A DNA stretch of 64,000 nucleotides from Acetobacter musti (GCF_011516835.1 NZ_WOTB01000020.1:1-64000), one strand, 5' to 3'; shown: positions 18,252 through 27,867, numbered from the stretch's first letter. The notes: a model not told the origin generated them from the letters alone. Made by a program: numbers and translations.

Positions 18252-18363
18252 TCATAAAGAAGTTTTTGGTGAAGCTTTTTTCAAAAAGCTTCAGAGAACG
18301 CCGCCTTTTTGAAAAAAGGCGGCACCCAAAAACTTTTATTGTTTTTCTGTCAAAGGTTTGTTG
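18252..18363 (+). repeat. double-hairpin intergenic repeat, copy C
   Basis: Same orientation as copy A: AGTTTTTGGTGAAGC, AAGCTTTTTTCAAAAAGCTT, then GCCGCCTTTTT/AAAAAAGGCGGC and CACCCAAAAACTTTT. It is the best-preserved copy, with two nearly perfect hairpins, and lies upstream of msrA. Confidence 0.85.
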
Positions 18364-18490
18364 TGGCGTGGTTTCTGAGGTGAGCGGATGACAGGGGCGC
18401 AGAAAAACAGGCGTTTATGTCTTTTGGAAACAGGAGACAAAGCAGGGTTCTGCGCTGCACCGAAAGGGATCACAGATTCTAATTTAACAA

Positions 18491-18533
18491 ACCGGGATCA
18501 AAGGGACTGCGTCCCTTTGGGGGGGCGTGGCCC
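18491..18533. repeat. GC-rich palindromic repeat, short copy
   Basis: GGGATCAAAGGGACTGCGTC plus CCTTTGGGGG, the same start as the copy at 34585. The wider stretch 18364-18775 has no convincing gene; open frames across it are interrupted or lack binding sites. Confidence 0.65.
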
Positions 18534-18775
18534 TGGTCTCATCAGGCTCCGGATCGGAAAACAGCGCCTCCCGTATCGGGGATCGCCCGGAACGCTGATC
18601 TGGACCGGAGGCTTTGTGGTCCGTCCTGCTTTTCTGTCGGAGACCCTGCCTGCCGGGGCTTTGAATGAAACGCGGGAAGCTTCTGTTCGATTTCAGGTTC
18701 GGCATTTTACAGCACAGAGGTCTTGCGGAGATGTGTGACCTCTGACGGGTCTGAGGCGGGGTTCCGGGCGAGGTG

Positions 18776-20173
18776 TTATTTTGAAATGCGCAGGGAGCTG
18801 TCGTTGATGATCATGTTGAGGGCTGATGAAAAGGCGCTCTGAATACCGGCGCCGTCATCGGCCTGGAAGTAATCGTCTGATTTTGAGGCGCAGCTCTGCA
18901 TGGAGCCCTGCATGGTGCCTGAGCCGGTGCCGGTGACGGGGGCGACGTAGGTGTCGAAGAGGCTGTTGCCGGGAACGGAATAATAGGGGACCCAGATTGA
19001 GAAAAGCTGGACGCCCATGTTCTTGAGGGTGGTGCAGGCGTTTGTGTAGGTGACGTCGATGTTGTGGTAATAGGGCGGGTAGGTGGCGTCGTACACGTCT
19101 TCGGCGCCGTCTGAGAGGAAGATGATGTATGTTTTCCTTTTTGTGGCGGAACTGCCGTCTCCGACATTGGTCAGCTGACTTGCGGTATAGTTCAGGGCGT
19201 CGGTCGTTTTGGTATATCCGCCGTTATAGTCCGCGTAATCGAGTGGTCTGTAGGAAGAGCTGTTGTGTGAATTGAAGTACTGAGTGGCGTTTTCGACGTC
19301 CACGGCTGACGCGGCTGTGATGGCGGCTGCGATATCGGTTGTTGGGGCGAGGGACTGGATGACATTCGTTCCGAAGGTGCTGATGCCGACCGAGATATAG
19401 GTGTTGTTGCTGGCGGCGTAATCATTGAGCTGGGACGTGAAGGTCTGCATGGCTTGTTTGACGTAGTCGATTTTCAGTTCGATCCCGTTGGCCTGGGCGT
19501 AGGCGCGCATGTCGCAGACGGGTTTTCCTTTGCGGGAGTAGGTCTGGGGACTGAGGGAGGTGGTGCAGCTCACGCCGTTGGCGCTGTAATAATAAGCGTT
19601 GGGATCGTGGCAGGCGAAGGCGCACTGGCTGTTGGTGTTTTCCAGGGCCTGGATGGCGGCTGTGCTTCCGCCGACGGTCATGGAGTTTGAGACATCCACG
19701 AGGAAGATGACCTGAATATATGAGTTTGTGGCGGTCATGCTGGCGGTGGAAGTGACGGTGACGGGGCCTGAGAGGCCGGGGACCAGATTTGGCAGGAAGA
19801 ATTTCGGGGTGCTGGTCAGGGTTACGGTTACGCTTCCGGAATATTGTGTCTGGCTGGCGTAGGAGACCGAGATGCCGGGCAGGGTGGTGATGCCGGCGGC
19901 GGCGGCGTTGGTTGCGACGGAGGTTTCGGCGGCGGCCTGGGCTGTCTGCAGGGCTTCCGCGGGTGAGGTGGAGGCCTGTGTCACCAGGCTGTCATTTGCG
20001 GCCTGAGCGGCTTTCAGCGAGGCGGCGTCGGCGAAGTTCTGAAGCTGGGTGTGTGTGTTGACGACGACGGCGAGGTTGGCGGAGGTTGCGATGCCGATGA
20101 GCATGGTGAGTGCTGCGATAGGCGCGATGACTGAGACGCTGCCTTCCCGCGAGGCGCGTAGCTGTCTGAGCAT
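18776..20173 (-). CDS. TadG-like pilus-assembly/von Willebrand factor A protein
   Basis: Membrane-anchored secreted protein of the TadE/TadG type. Residues 1-45 hold the pseudopilin-like N-terminus (GSVSVIAPIAALTMLIGIA, then FADAASLKAAQ), as in Flp-pilus minor pilins. From about residue 150 a von Willebrand A domain begins with the metal-binding site DVSNSM; the paired T and D positions follow near GISTFGT and LSDGAED. Cysteines around 190-220 and near the C-terminus may form disulfides outside the membrane. No other tad genes are nearby. Length is 465 residues, usual for TadG. Confidence 0.8.
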   Translation of the reverse strand: MLRQLRASREGSVSVIAPIAALTMLIGIATSANLAVVVNTHTQLQNFADAASLKAAQAANDSLVTQASTSPAEALQTAQAAAETSVATNAAAAGITTLPGISVSYASQTQYSGSVTVTLTSTPKFFLPNLVPGLSGPVTVTSTASMTATNSYIQVIFLVDVSNSMTVGGSTAAIQALENTNSQCAFACHDPNAYYYSANGVSCTTSLSPQTYSRKGKPVCDMRAYAQANGIELKIDYVKQAMQTFTSQLNDYAASNNTYISVGISTFGTNVIQSLAPTTDIAAAITAASAVDVENATQYFNSHNSSSYRPLDYADYNGGYTKTTDALNYTASQLTNVGDGSSATKRKTYIIFLSDGAEDVYDATYPPYYHNIDVTYTNACTTLKNMGVQLFSIWVPYYSVPGNSLFDTYVAPVTGTGSGTMQGSMQSCASKSDDYFQADDGAGIQSAFSSALNMIINDSSLRISK

Positions 20174-20595
20174 GAATCTTTCCTCAGACTGGTCGGCTGT
20201 CTGATCCGGTGGTGATGGTGGACGGGTGGATCACAGGCTTTTGCATAGGGGAAATCGGATGTTTCCGGATGGAAGGTTGGGGTGAGTGAGGTATATGGCA
20301 TTGTAAGGTGGATAACTGGTTAATGAGGCAGGGATTTGCGCGGTCTGGCAATCGGGTCTGGTAAATGTTTTGTCTGTTTGTTCTGTGTCTGAGGTTTTGT
20401 GGCGGGAATGGTGCGGAATGCAGGGTGTTATTTGATGTGTTTCTGACAGATATTGCTGTTTAATGTGGGTTTTTTTTGGTTTACACTATATCCTGATGGA
20501 TATTGATCTCTTTGCGTCGGTTTATTTAAGAGACTGTTTCAAATTCCTTTTGCCTCCCGCTCAGCTGCCTGCCTCAGCCAGTCTGCAAAAAGCAT

Positions 20596-20710
20596 CTCAC
20601 GACAAACCTTTGACAAAAACAGTAAAAGTTTTTGGGTGCCGCCGTTTTTCAAAAAGGCGGCATCTTCTGAAGCTTTTTGAAAAAAGATTCACCAAAAACT
20701 TCTTTATAAT
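20596..20710 (-). repeat. double-hairpin intergenic repeat, copy D
   Basis: Same order as copy B: GACAAACCTTTGACAAAAAC, AGTAAAAGTTTTTGGGTGCC, the GGCGGC hairpin, AAGCTTTTTGAAAAAAGATT and CACCAAAAACTTCTTTATAA. Conservation with B extends about 25 bases before the first hairpin, which helps to define the element's true ends. Confidence 0.85.
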
Positions 20711-21100
20711 TTAAAGGAAGTTTCGCGGGCATGATCTGCCGTGCACCCGGATAGAGTGTGACTCGAGGGTGTGCTGCGCACGATATTCCCTTTGTCTCTT
20801 TTGATTTAACACGGTGGGATCAAAGGGACTGTGGCTCTTTGTGGGTTTGGGGTATAGTCCTAAAAGTCATTGTGTCTGTATTTGCAAACTATGTAATGTC
20901 TTATGCAATATAGTCAGAAAAAAGAGTGAGGCGCTTCTGTTCTTTTTTGAAAAAAAGAACCAAAAAACTTTTGATTTTTAAAAATTATCCTGGGTGAATG
21001 GCTGATAATAAACAGGTTAAAGTCTTTTTGTTTCTTTTTCTTCAGAAAAAGAATGTTTCCTTATTTTTAAAATATTAATGTGTAGAATAATTCTTCGGAA

Positions 21101-21183
21101 GATTTTTTGATAAGCTTTGAAAAGTGCCATCTTTTTGAAAAGGCGGTGCCTGAAAATCGTTGTTTTTTATCAAAGATTTACCG
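21101..21183 (+). repeat. double-hairpin intergenic repeat, copy E (degenerate)
   Basis: TAAGCTTTGAAAAG, GCCATCTTTTTGAAAAGGC and GGTGCCTGAAAATCG line up with copy A but the first hairpin has lost most pairing; a TATCAAAGATTTACCG tail matches the end of copy C. Confidence 0.6.
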
Positions 21184-21320
21184 CGCAGTGCTCTTATGGA
21201 GGGACTTCGTTTTCTCGCCGGTTTGGGAGAAACGATGAAAAGCTGCTTTATGATAAGGGGATTTCCAGGGTGCTGCCATGGGACCCGGCAGGGAGCGCGG
21301 CTCCCTGCATCCTGATCGGT

Positions 21321-21387
21321 TTAACAAAATGGTTTGCAAAGGTCTGAGACCTTTGCCGGGGTTTTAAAGGGGCAGAGCCCCCTTTGT
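21321..21387. repeat. GC-rich palindromic repeat (second family)
   Basis: GGTTTGCAAAGGTCTGAGAC, CTTTGCCGGGG and AGGGGCAGAGCCCCCT. It is nearly the same as 11263-11325 and ends four bases before the stop of the ester hydrolase gene. Confidence 0.75.
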
Positions 21388-21390
21388 GAC

Positions 21391-23367
21391 TCAGTGACTT
21401 ATAGCCGGAACGACGGGCAGGAGAATGGAGGTTGCTGCCGCGCCGCCGTGATGGATGCTCTGGGTGGCTTTGATGTAGTCGGCGGGTTGCGCCTTGAAGA
21501 TGTTTTCGACGTAGCGCTGCGGGTTGCGGTCGTAGAGCGGGAACCAGGAGGACTGGATCTGGATCATGATCCGGTGGCCCTTTGCGAAGACGTGGTTCAC
21601 GGCGGGCAGGGTGAAGCGGTAGTGTTCGGTGCTGTTTGCCGGGATGGGTGAGGGCTGTTCGAAGCTTTTGCGATAGCGGCCGCGGAAAATGTCCATGGAG
21701 ACGGGCAGTTCGTAGCCGCCCATATCGGGGGTGTCTGCTGTTGTGGGCAGGTTCACGTCAATGAGTTTGACGACCCAGTCTGCGTCGGTGCCGGTGGTGG
21801 CGGCGTAGAGGTCGGCGACGGGGACGCCGCTGACGGTGACGGGCTCGGTGAGAGGGGCGGTTTCGTAGGTCAGCACGTCGGGACGGGATTCGGCCTCGCG
21901 CTGATCCTGGACGAGCCAGGGCTTCCAGCGGTTGCTTTCGCTGAAGGCGAAGGGGCGGTGCAGGAAGGGAACGGGGTGGGCCGGGTCGGAGATGTAGGAA
22001 TCCGCGGCGTCGGTTGCGGGGCGGGTGAAGCTGAGACCGTTATGGTTGTCGAGATAGATCGGTTTCAGCGGCGCGGCGCAGTTTTTTTCGCAGGCGAGGG
22101 GCCATTTTGCGTAGCGGTCCCAGTGCTGGAGGCCGGTGTTGTAGATGATGGCGGCGGGCATGGAGACGGCGGGCGCGCCGGGTTTCAGATACTGGTCGAA
22201 GAAGGGACGGAAGACGTCGCGGCGATATTGTTCGGCGGTGTCGCCTTCGAAGGCGAGGGGGCCGAGGGTTGAGCCGTTGTAATTGACGCCGCTGTGGCGC
22301 CAGGGACCCATGACGAGCGTGTTGGGGACGGCGCCGGGGAATTTGTCCTGGAGGGCCTGCCAGGAGTGGATGGCGCCCCACATGTCTTCCTGGTCCCAGA
22401 GTCCCTGTTCCCAGAGCATGGGGACGGTGGGTTTTTTGTTGGCGATGAAGTGGTCGAGGGCCTGTCCCTGCCAGAACGCGTCCCAGGCGGGGTGCGCGAG
22501 CATGCGCTGCCAGAAGGGAAGCTGGTCGAGGCCGGCCTGGCGGGCGAAGTCTTCGGCGGAGCCGGCGCGGAGGAAGTTGGTGTAGTCGTCACGGTCGGTG
22601 CGGGGGATTTCGTCGCCTTCGCCGCGGACGGACATCTGGGCGGGGAAGTAATCGAGGCTGCTGAGGCGGAAGGCGCCGTAATGGAACCAGTCATCGCCCA
22701 TCCATCCGTCGACCATGGGGCTTTCGGGGGAGGCGACTTTCAGGGCCGGGTGCGGGTCGAGCAGGGCCATGACGACGGTGAAGCCTTCGTAGGACGATCC
22801 GGTCATGCCGACGCGGCCGTTTGATTCCGGCACGTGTTTCGTGAGCCACTCGATGGTGTCCCAGGCGTCGGTGGTTTCATCGGTGTTGGTGGGGTTGAGG
22901 GGGCCGCGCGGGGGGCGGGTCATGACGTAGTCGCCTTCGGAGCCGTATTTGCCGCGAATGTCCTGGAAGACGCGGATGTAGCCACCATCGACGAAGATGT
23001 CGTCGCCCTGGGGCAGGAGGTTGCGCATGGTCAGTGCGTCGGGGGTGCGGTTCGCGCGTTGTTTCGCGTTGTAGGGAGTTCGGGTGAGGAGGATGGGGGC
23101 GTTTTTCGCGTTCTTCGGGATGACGATGACGGTGTAGAGCTTCACGCCGTCGCGCATGGGGATCATTTCGACGCGTTTGATGTAGTCGCGGCGGTCGGTG
23201 GGGTAGCTGACATGGGCGGGGATGTCGTTGCCGGTCTGGACGAGGAGCGGGTCGGGCTGGGCGGCGCGCGCGGTGGCGAGGGCTGTGGTCAGCGCGAGGC
23301 AGGTGGTGAGTGTGGTGAGCGTCCGCGTGGTTTTGCGGTGTGTCTGGGCTGACCGTCTGTGGCTCAT
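21391..23367 (-). CDS. aehA: alpha-amino acid ester hydrolase (CocE/NonD, S15-like)
   Basis: Periplasmic serine hydrolase that cleaves or transfers alpha-amino acyl groups from esters onto beta-lactam nuclei. The 658-residue precursor has a signal peptide cut after ATARA (residue 35). The nucleophile lies in GSSYEG (Ser192); Asp325 (LWDQED) and His358 (GPWRHSG) complete the triad. They match Ser205, Asp338 and His370 of the Acetobacter turbidans enzyme with a nearly constant offset, and long stretches look the same as that protein from memory. The C-terminal jelly-roll carries IQIQSSWFPLYDRNPQ. The ATG at 23367 is chosen because the signal peptide starts there; upstream codons are not secretory. 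Confidence 0.9.
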   Translation of the reverse strand: MSHRRSAQTHRKTTRTLTTLTTCLALTTALATARAAQPDPLLVQTGNDIPAHVSYPTDRRDYIKRVEMIPMRDGVKLYTVIVIPKNAKNAPILLTRTPYNAKQRANRTPDALTMRNLLPQGDDIFVDGGYIRVFQDIRGKYGSEGDYVMTRPPRGPLNPTNTDETTDAWDTIEWLTKHVPESNGRVGMTGSSYEGFTVVMALLDPHPALKVASPESPMVDGWMGDDWFHYGAFRLSSLDYFPAQMSVRGEGDEIPRTDRDDYTNFLRAGSAEDFARQAGLDQLPFWQRMLAHPAWDAFWQGQALDHFIANKKPTVPMLWEQGLWDQEDMWGAIHSWQALQDKFPGAVPNTLVMGPWRHSGVNYNGSTLGPLAFEGDTAEQYRRDVFRPFFDQYLKPGAPAVSMPAAIIYNTGLQHWDRYAKWPLACEKNCAAPLKPIYLDNHNGLSFTRPATDAADSYISDPAHPVPFLHRPFAFSESNRWKPWLVQDQREAESRPDVLTYETAPLTEPVTVSGVPVADLYAATTGTDADWVVKLIDVNLPTTADTPDMGGYELPVSMDIFRGRYRKSFEQPSPIPANSTEHYRFTLPAVNHVFAKGHRIMIQIQSSWFPLYDRNPQRYVENIFKAQPADYIKATQSIHHGGAAATSILLPVVPAISH

Positions 23368-23479
23368 TGCGGTGTGTTTTCCCTGAAATACGGTGGGCTC
23401 GTTCGTTTCGGGGAAGGTATAAGGGGTTTGGGGTGGGGAGGCCAGGCATGAGGGTTTTCGGGGCGGGCGGGGTTGGAAA

Positions 23480-24025
23480 ATGGTGATTGTGCATCTGAAT
23501 GGCTGGCCGGGGGTTGGGAAGCGCACGATCGGGGAGGCGCTGGCGCGGCGGATGGGCGCCCGTTTCATTCACAATCATCTTTTGCATGACGTTGGCATTG
23601 TCTGTTGCGGGCTGGATGATCCGGAACGATGGGTTGTGTATGAGCAGGTTCGGCGGGCGGCTTATGGGGCTCTGGCGCGTCGGCCGGGGAGTGAGGCGTT
23701 TGTGATGACCAATGCTCTGTGTGAAGGGGCGCCGCGGGAAGAGGAGGCGTGGCGGCATGTGGTGGAACTGGCGGCGGCGCGGGATGTTCCGCTGGTTCCG
23801 GTTGTTCTGGAAGCGCGGGCTGATGAGATGATGCGGCGTGTCGGGAGTGCGGATCGGGTCGGAAAGAAGCTGACTGATGCGGGTGTTTTACGGAATATGA
23901 TGGCTGAGGCGCGGATACGGAGGCCGCTGTCGCCCTCTGGACTTGTGCTGGATGTTTCCGATCTGGCGCCTGAGCGGGCGGCGGCGGTGATTGAGCAGCA
24001 TGTCGGGCGCTGTGTGGCGGGGTGA
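23480..24025 (+). CDS. P-loop kinase-like ATPase
   Basis: Small nucleotide-binding protein of the shikimate kinase/AAA_33 type. Walker A is GWPGVGKRT at residues 8-16, close to the N-terminus as in small-molecule kinases. A DxxD-like segment (GLDDPERW) and an arginine-rich lid-like region (RRVGSADRVGKK) follow. At 181 residues it fits that group. The substrate is unknown. It is divergent from aehA, with 112 bases between the starts. Confidence 0.75.
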   Translation: MVIVHLNGWPGVGKRTIGEALARRMGARFIHNHLLHDVGIVCCGLDDPERWVVYEQVRRAAYGALARRPGSEAFVMTNALCEGAPREEEAWRHVVELAAARDVPLVPVVLEARADEMMRRVGSADRVGKKLTDAGVLRNMMAEARIRRPLSPSGLVLDVSDLAPERAAAVIEQHVGRCVAG

Positions 24026-24113
24026 GGGAGCGGGCTGTGTCTCCCGCCGGTCAGCGTGATTTCTGGTTTTGAAAGATACTTTCAGAACCGGAATGTTCAC
24101 GCTTTTCCGGTCA

Positions 24114-26720
24114 TTACCAGTTGTAAGTCAGGTTGCCGTAGACCTTTCTTCCCTGCCCCAGGTTACAGGCCCAGGTGCTGCACGCCACGGTGTAGTATTT
24201 ATTGGTCAGATTGGACACGCTGAGCTGGGCTTTCAGGCCTTTCAGGGAAGGGAGGGCCGCTCCGAAATCGTAATGTGCGCCGATATCGAACAGGAGATAG
24301 GCTGGGTTTTTAAAGGATTCGACACTGTCGCCGTAAGTGGTGCCGGTGTATCTCATGCCGCCATTGATGCCGAAGCCACGCAGACGACGAAAAGGGATCG
24401 TGTAATCGGCGAAGACTGAGAACATGTTTTTCGGAACGTAAGGTACGGACATGCCGCTCTGGGAGATGGCGCTGCCATAGCTCGAATCTGTGTAAGGATC
24501 GTATCTCTTCGAGGTCTTGTCTGTTTTCGCATATCTGAGATCGGTAAAACTGTAGGACGCCACCACCCTGAGGTCTCTGGTAATGTTGGCGTTCGCTGCG
24601 ACTTCGAAGCCCTGTGACCGGACGCGTCCGCCGTCGTCCTGGTAACCGCTGTGCACTGCATCAGTGATCAGATAATGATTCTCATCGATGTGAAAAGCTG
24701 AGGCTGTAATGATGATATTCCGGTGCGGAACTTTGTATTTCAGCCCGGCCTCAAGCTGCTGTCCGGTCAGAGGCGCAAAGGGTTTTCCCTGCCAGTCTGT
24801 CGCGCTTTGCGGGATGAAGGATGTGGCGTAGCTGAAATAGGGCGCGAGACCGAAATCGAAGTTGTAAACGAGTCCGGCGCGCCAGGTGAAGGCGTTCTGG
24901 GGGCGTGGGATATCGCGGCTGGCTCCGGCTTTGCTGGTGGTTGTGCCCAGGGCGTTCGTCACTGAATAATTGGTGTATTTTCCGTGGTAATTGACCCAGT
25001 CCTGTCGACCGCCGAGCAGGATGGACAGGCCTTTCCATTTGATCTGATCCTGGAAGTAGACGCCTTCCTGAAAGTAATTGAAGCGTGAGAGGGAGGTTGA
25101 GGCATCGCAGCCGGAGCCTGCTCTGGTGCTGTAGCAGGGAGTGAAATTCGAAACAGGGTTAAAGATGTCCAGAATGACGTCACTTGCGGAATTATCGGAC
25201 ATGGACTGGAAATTCCAGTCGAACTCACGGAAGTCGGAGCCGACGACCCAGGTGTGTTTCAACGGGCCGGTACTGAAATCTCCGGAAAGGCGTGAGTCCA
25301 GCCCGGTTGTCGTATAGCGACTTTTTGTCCACCAGGGCGAGATATAGATCTGACCGGGACTGGCGACGCCGTCATAATAAAAATTGTTGCTGTTGTCGTT
25401 GCTCTGTTCCCAGCGGAATACCTGACTGAAACTGATGTATTTACTGAATTTGTGAGAAAACTGGTATTCGAACATGGCATCTTTCTGCCCCTCGGTATTT
25501 GCGTTTCGCAGGCCGAGGAAGGTGCTTCTGGGAATACGCCTGCCGTTGTAAGGGAGCATGGTGCCTATGAGCGGGTATTCCAGTCCGACGCCATTGCCTG
25601 GGGTGTACATATACATGCCGAGCAGGGAAAGGGATGTTCGGGGATCGATATCCCAGGTGATGGAAGGCAGAACACCGGTACGGTGGTAGAAAACGTGATC
25701 GGTCTGCGTGCCCTGGGTGACGCCGATGGCGGCGACGCGGTAGCGGAGATTGCCTGATTTCGTGATCTTGTCGCTGGTATCGGCAGTCAGTTCGTAACGA
25801 CCCCAGTTGCCGAAGCCCAGCGACACCTGGTGAAACGGTGTGTCGGTCGGTTTTTTGAGGCTCATGCCGAGCATACCACCTGGATTGACCTGTCCGTACA
25901 TGACGGAAGCAGGACCATTTACGACGTCGATCCGTTCGATGAAGGCGGTTTCTCCGGCGCTGGCAGAGTTTGTCATCAGTCCGTCAACGAATTGTTTTGA
26001 GGTAAAGCCGCGTTGCAGAATGGAGCCTGATGTACTGGCTGATCCGCTGCCGAATGTACCGGCGTTCTCGGTACGGACACCGGCGACATAACGCAGCGCT
26101 TCCTGAAGAGTCTGAGGCTGCTGGTCGACCATCTGCTGTTTCGTAACGACATAGATGGAATTAGGAATTTCCATGATTGGCGTGCTGGTCTTCGTGCCTG
26201 CCATGGTGTTTTCGGCGACGTATCCGACGCCTGGTCCCGTGGGGTTCTGGACGACTGCATTGCCGCCGACACGTACCGGACCGAGCGTGATGCTCGAAGT
26301 GACGGGCTTTTTTCCGAGAACGATGGTGTTGCCGCCTGCGTAACGGAAATTCAGATCCGTGGCGGACAGGAGCTGCTGCAGGGCGGCCTGCCGGGTCATG
26401 GTTCCTGAGACGGGACGGGATGTTTTGCCGGAGATCAGGGCGGGATCGTAGGTGATCTGGAGTCCGGACTGTTTTCCGAAGGTTGCGAGGGCCTGTCCGA
26501 GGGGCTGGGCCGGAATGTTGTAGGTTACAGCAGCAGATTGCGCTGCTGTGGTTTCATCGGTCCGGGCTGAGGCGGCAAGGGGAGCAAGACCGGTGCCGAT
26601 CAGGGCCGCGCACAGGGCAGAGCGTGTTGCGAGGGAGGCCGGGCTGCCGGTGCGCCGGTGCTGTTGCGGGACGGGGGTTTTCGTGATCGGGGACACGGGA
26701 AGGATGGCGGCCGGCTTCAA
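24114..26720 (-). CDS. TonB-dependent siderophore receptor with STN signalling domain
   Basis: Outer-membrane receptor for ferric siderophore uptake. Order of domains: signal peptide ending in the Ala-rich region near residue 60; secretin/TonB N-terminal (STN) domain from about 68 to 145 (YNIPAQPLGQALATFGKQSG), which talks to FecR; plug domain with IMEIPNSIYVVTKQQM and QEALRYVAGV; and a 22-strand barrel ending in GNLTYNW with a terminal aromatic. At 868 residues it is typical of STN-bearing FpvA/FhuE-like receptors. The start is TTG at 26720 behind GAGGAAG. It is the last gene of the fecI-fecR-receptor set. Confidence 0.92.
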   Translation of the reverse strand: MKPAAILPVSPITKTPVPQQHRRTGSPASLATRSALCAALIGTGLAPLAASARTDETTAAQSAAVTYNIPAQPLGQALATFGKQSGLQITYDPALISGKTSRPVSGTMTRQAALQQLLSATDLNFRYAGGNTIVLGKKPVTSSITLGPVRVGGNAVVQNPTGPGVGYVAENTMAGTKTSTPIMEIPNSIYVVTKQQMVDQQPQTLQEALRYVAGVRTENAGTFGSGSASTSGSILQRGFTSKQFVDGLMTNSASAGETAFIERIDVVNGPASVMYGQVNPGGMLGMSLKKPTDTPFHQVSLGFGNWGRYELTADTSDKITKSGNLRYRVAAIGVTQGTQTDHVFYHRTGVLPSITWDIDPRTSLSLLGMYMYTPGNGVGLEYPLIGTMLPYNGRRIPRSTFLGLRNANTEGQKDAMFEYQFSHKFSKYISFSQVFRWEQSNDNSNNFYYDGVASPGQIYISPWWTKSRYTTTGLDSRLSGDFSTGPLKHTWVVGSDFREFDWNFQSMSDNSASDVILDIFNPVSNFTPCYSTRAGSGCDASTSLSRFNYFQEGVYFQDQIKWKGLSILLGGRQDWVNYHGKYTNYSVTNALGTTTSKAGASRDIPRPQNAFTWRAGLVYNFDFGLAPYFSYATSFIPQSATDWQGKPFAPLTGQQLEAGLKYKVPHRNIIITASAFHIDENHYLITDAVHSGYQDDGGRVRSQGFEVAANANITRDLRVVASYSFTDLRYAKTDKTSKRYDPYTDSSYGSAISQSGMSVPYVPKNMFSVFADYTIPFRRLRGFGINGGMRYTGTTYGDSVESFKNPAYLLFDIGAHYDFGAALPSLKGLKAQLSVSNLTNKYYTVACSTWACNLGQGRKVYGNLTYNW

Positions 26721-26838
26721 TGTCTGGCTTCCTCGGAGTTAAGAATGCATCGCATTTGAAACGAGGACGGGCAGGCTGACCGGTTTTTAAGGGCGGCGTC
26801 GAAATTATTTTTCGGCATATTTCCGGGGCAGGGCGTGT

Positions 26839-27867
26839 TTAGTGCCCTGCCGGTGTTTTCGCAGGCGTTATGAGCAGGATATGGCCGGCGATTTCGCGGA
26901 CATGGTCCCCGGCGGGCAGCACGACGGCCTGGAGGGCGGCGGGGATATTGTTCAGGTCGTAGAGGCCGCCGACGTGGCGGGTGTTCAGGGCGCTGTCATA
27001 TCTGACGATAAAGCCGGGATAGTAACGGCTCAGGGTGTCGATGACGCGGCCGATGGTTTCATTTTCGACCATGAGCGTTCCGCTGCGCCAGGAGCCGACG
27101 GCATCGGGGGCGACGGTGTTCTGTGTGATCTTTCCGGTCTGTCGGTCAACCTGGACCTCATCGCCGGCCTGCATGAGGAGTTCGGGCGGGGCGTTTGTTC
27201 CGCTGAGGGACATGCCGACTTTTCCGTCCTGAACGCCGAGGCGGATTTCCGCGCGGTCCATGCGGATGTCGAAACGGGTGCCGATGTCGCGGGCGCGGAG
27301 TTCTCCTGCGCTGACGCGGAAGGGACGTGTCGTGTCATGCCGGATCTGGAAAAAGGCTTCTCCGGTCAGGAGGGTGACGTTGCGCCGGGTGGCTGTGTAG
27401 CTGACGGCGATGGCGGATTTTCCGCCCAGGGTGATGCTGCTGCCATCGGCCAGCGTGACGGTGCGGTTCTGGCCGGTGGAAGTGGTGTAATCGGCCAGCA
27501 TGGCAATTCTGAGGGTGGGGAAGAGCAGCCAGGCGGCGCAGCAGAGTGCGGCGGTGACGGGGATGGCGGTTATCGGACGGATGATCCGGTGGCGTGTTTT
27601 GTCCGGGCGGGTGGCTGGCGGACTTTGTCTGGCGGATGTGGGGAGGAGTTCGGGGCCGATGGCGCCTGTCAGAGACCAGATCCGGAGGGCGGTGGTCCAT
27701 GCTTCCGCGTGCGCGGGGGAGCGGGCGTGCCATGCGGAAAATTCCTGCCGCAGGGTCTGATCGTCGGGGTCATCGGTCAGACGGATCGCCCACTGATTTG
27801 CCTCTGTGGCGAGGCTTTCCGGTGGCTGCGCCTGTCTGTCTGTCATGCGTGCCACGGACTGTTCCAT
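26839..27867 (-). CDS. fecR: FecR-family anti-sigma regulator
   Basis: Inner-membrane sensor that receives the iron signal from the receptor's STN domain and controls the FecI sigma factor. The N-terminal cytoplasmic domain has NQWAIRLTDDP...FSAWHARSPAHAEAW (the family's W-x-W...HAEAW pattern), one membrane helix is at about residues 100-120, and the periplasmic FecR domain carries VTLADGSSITLGGKSAI. The start overlaps the fecI stop by 25 bases, so the two are coupled. Confidence 0.92.
   Translation of the reverse strand: MEQSVARMTDRQAQPPESLATEANQWAIRLTDDPDDQTLRQEFSAWHARSPAHAEAWTTALRIWSLTGAIGPELLPTSARQSPPATRPDKTRHRIIRPITAIPVTAALCCAAWLLFPTLRIAMLADYTTSTGQNRTVTLADGSSITLGGKSAIAVSYTATRRNVTLLTGEAFFQIRHDTTRPFRVSAGELRARDIGTRFDIRMDRAEIRLGVQDGKVGMSLSGTNAPPELLMQAGDEVQVDRQTGKITQNTVAPDAVGSWRSGTLMVENETIGRVIDTLSRYYPGFIVRYDSALNTRHVGGLYDLNNIPAALQAVVLPAGDHVREIAGHILLITPAKTPAGH

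Larger units (their letters stand above)
20174..21390. other. 1.2-kb intergenic stretch packed with repeats, no gene seen
   Basis: It holds double-hairpin copies D and E, a perfect hairpin GTTCTTTTTT/AAAAAAGAAC (20939-20960), and two GC-rich palindromic copies (about 20813-20860, degenerate, and 21321-21387). The middle is AT-rich. No open frame with a plausible start and family was found on either strand. It must contain the tadG-like promoter near its left end. Confidence 0.7.

Noticed and set aside
18388..18738. Frames around the short palindromic repeat upstream of tadG
   Set aside because: They cross the repeat itself, lack ribosome sites and resemble nothing known.
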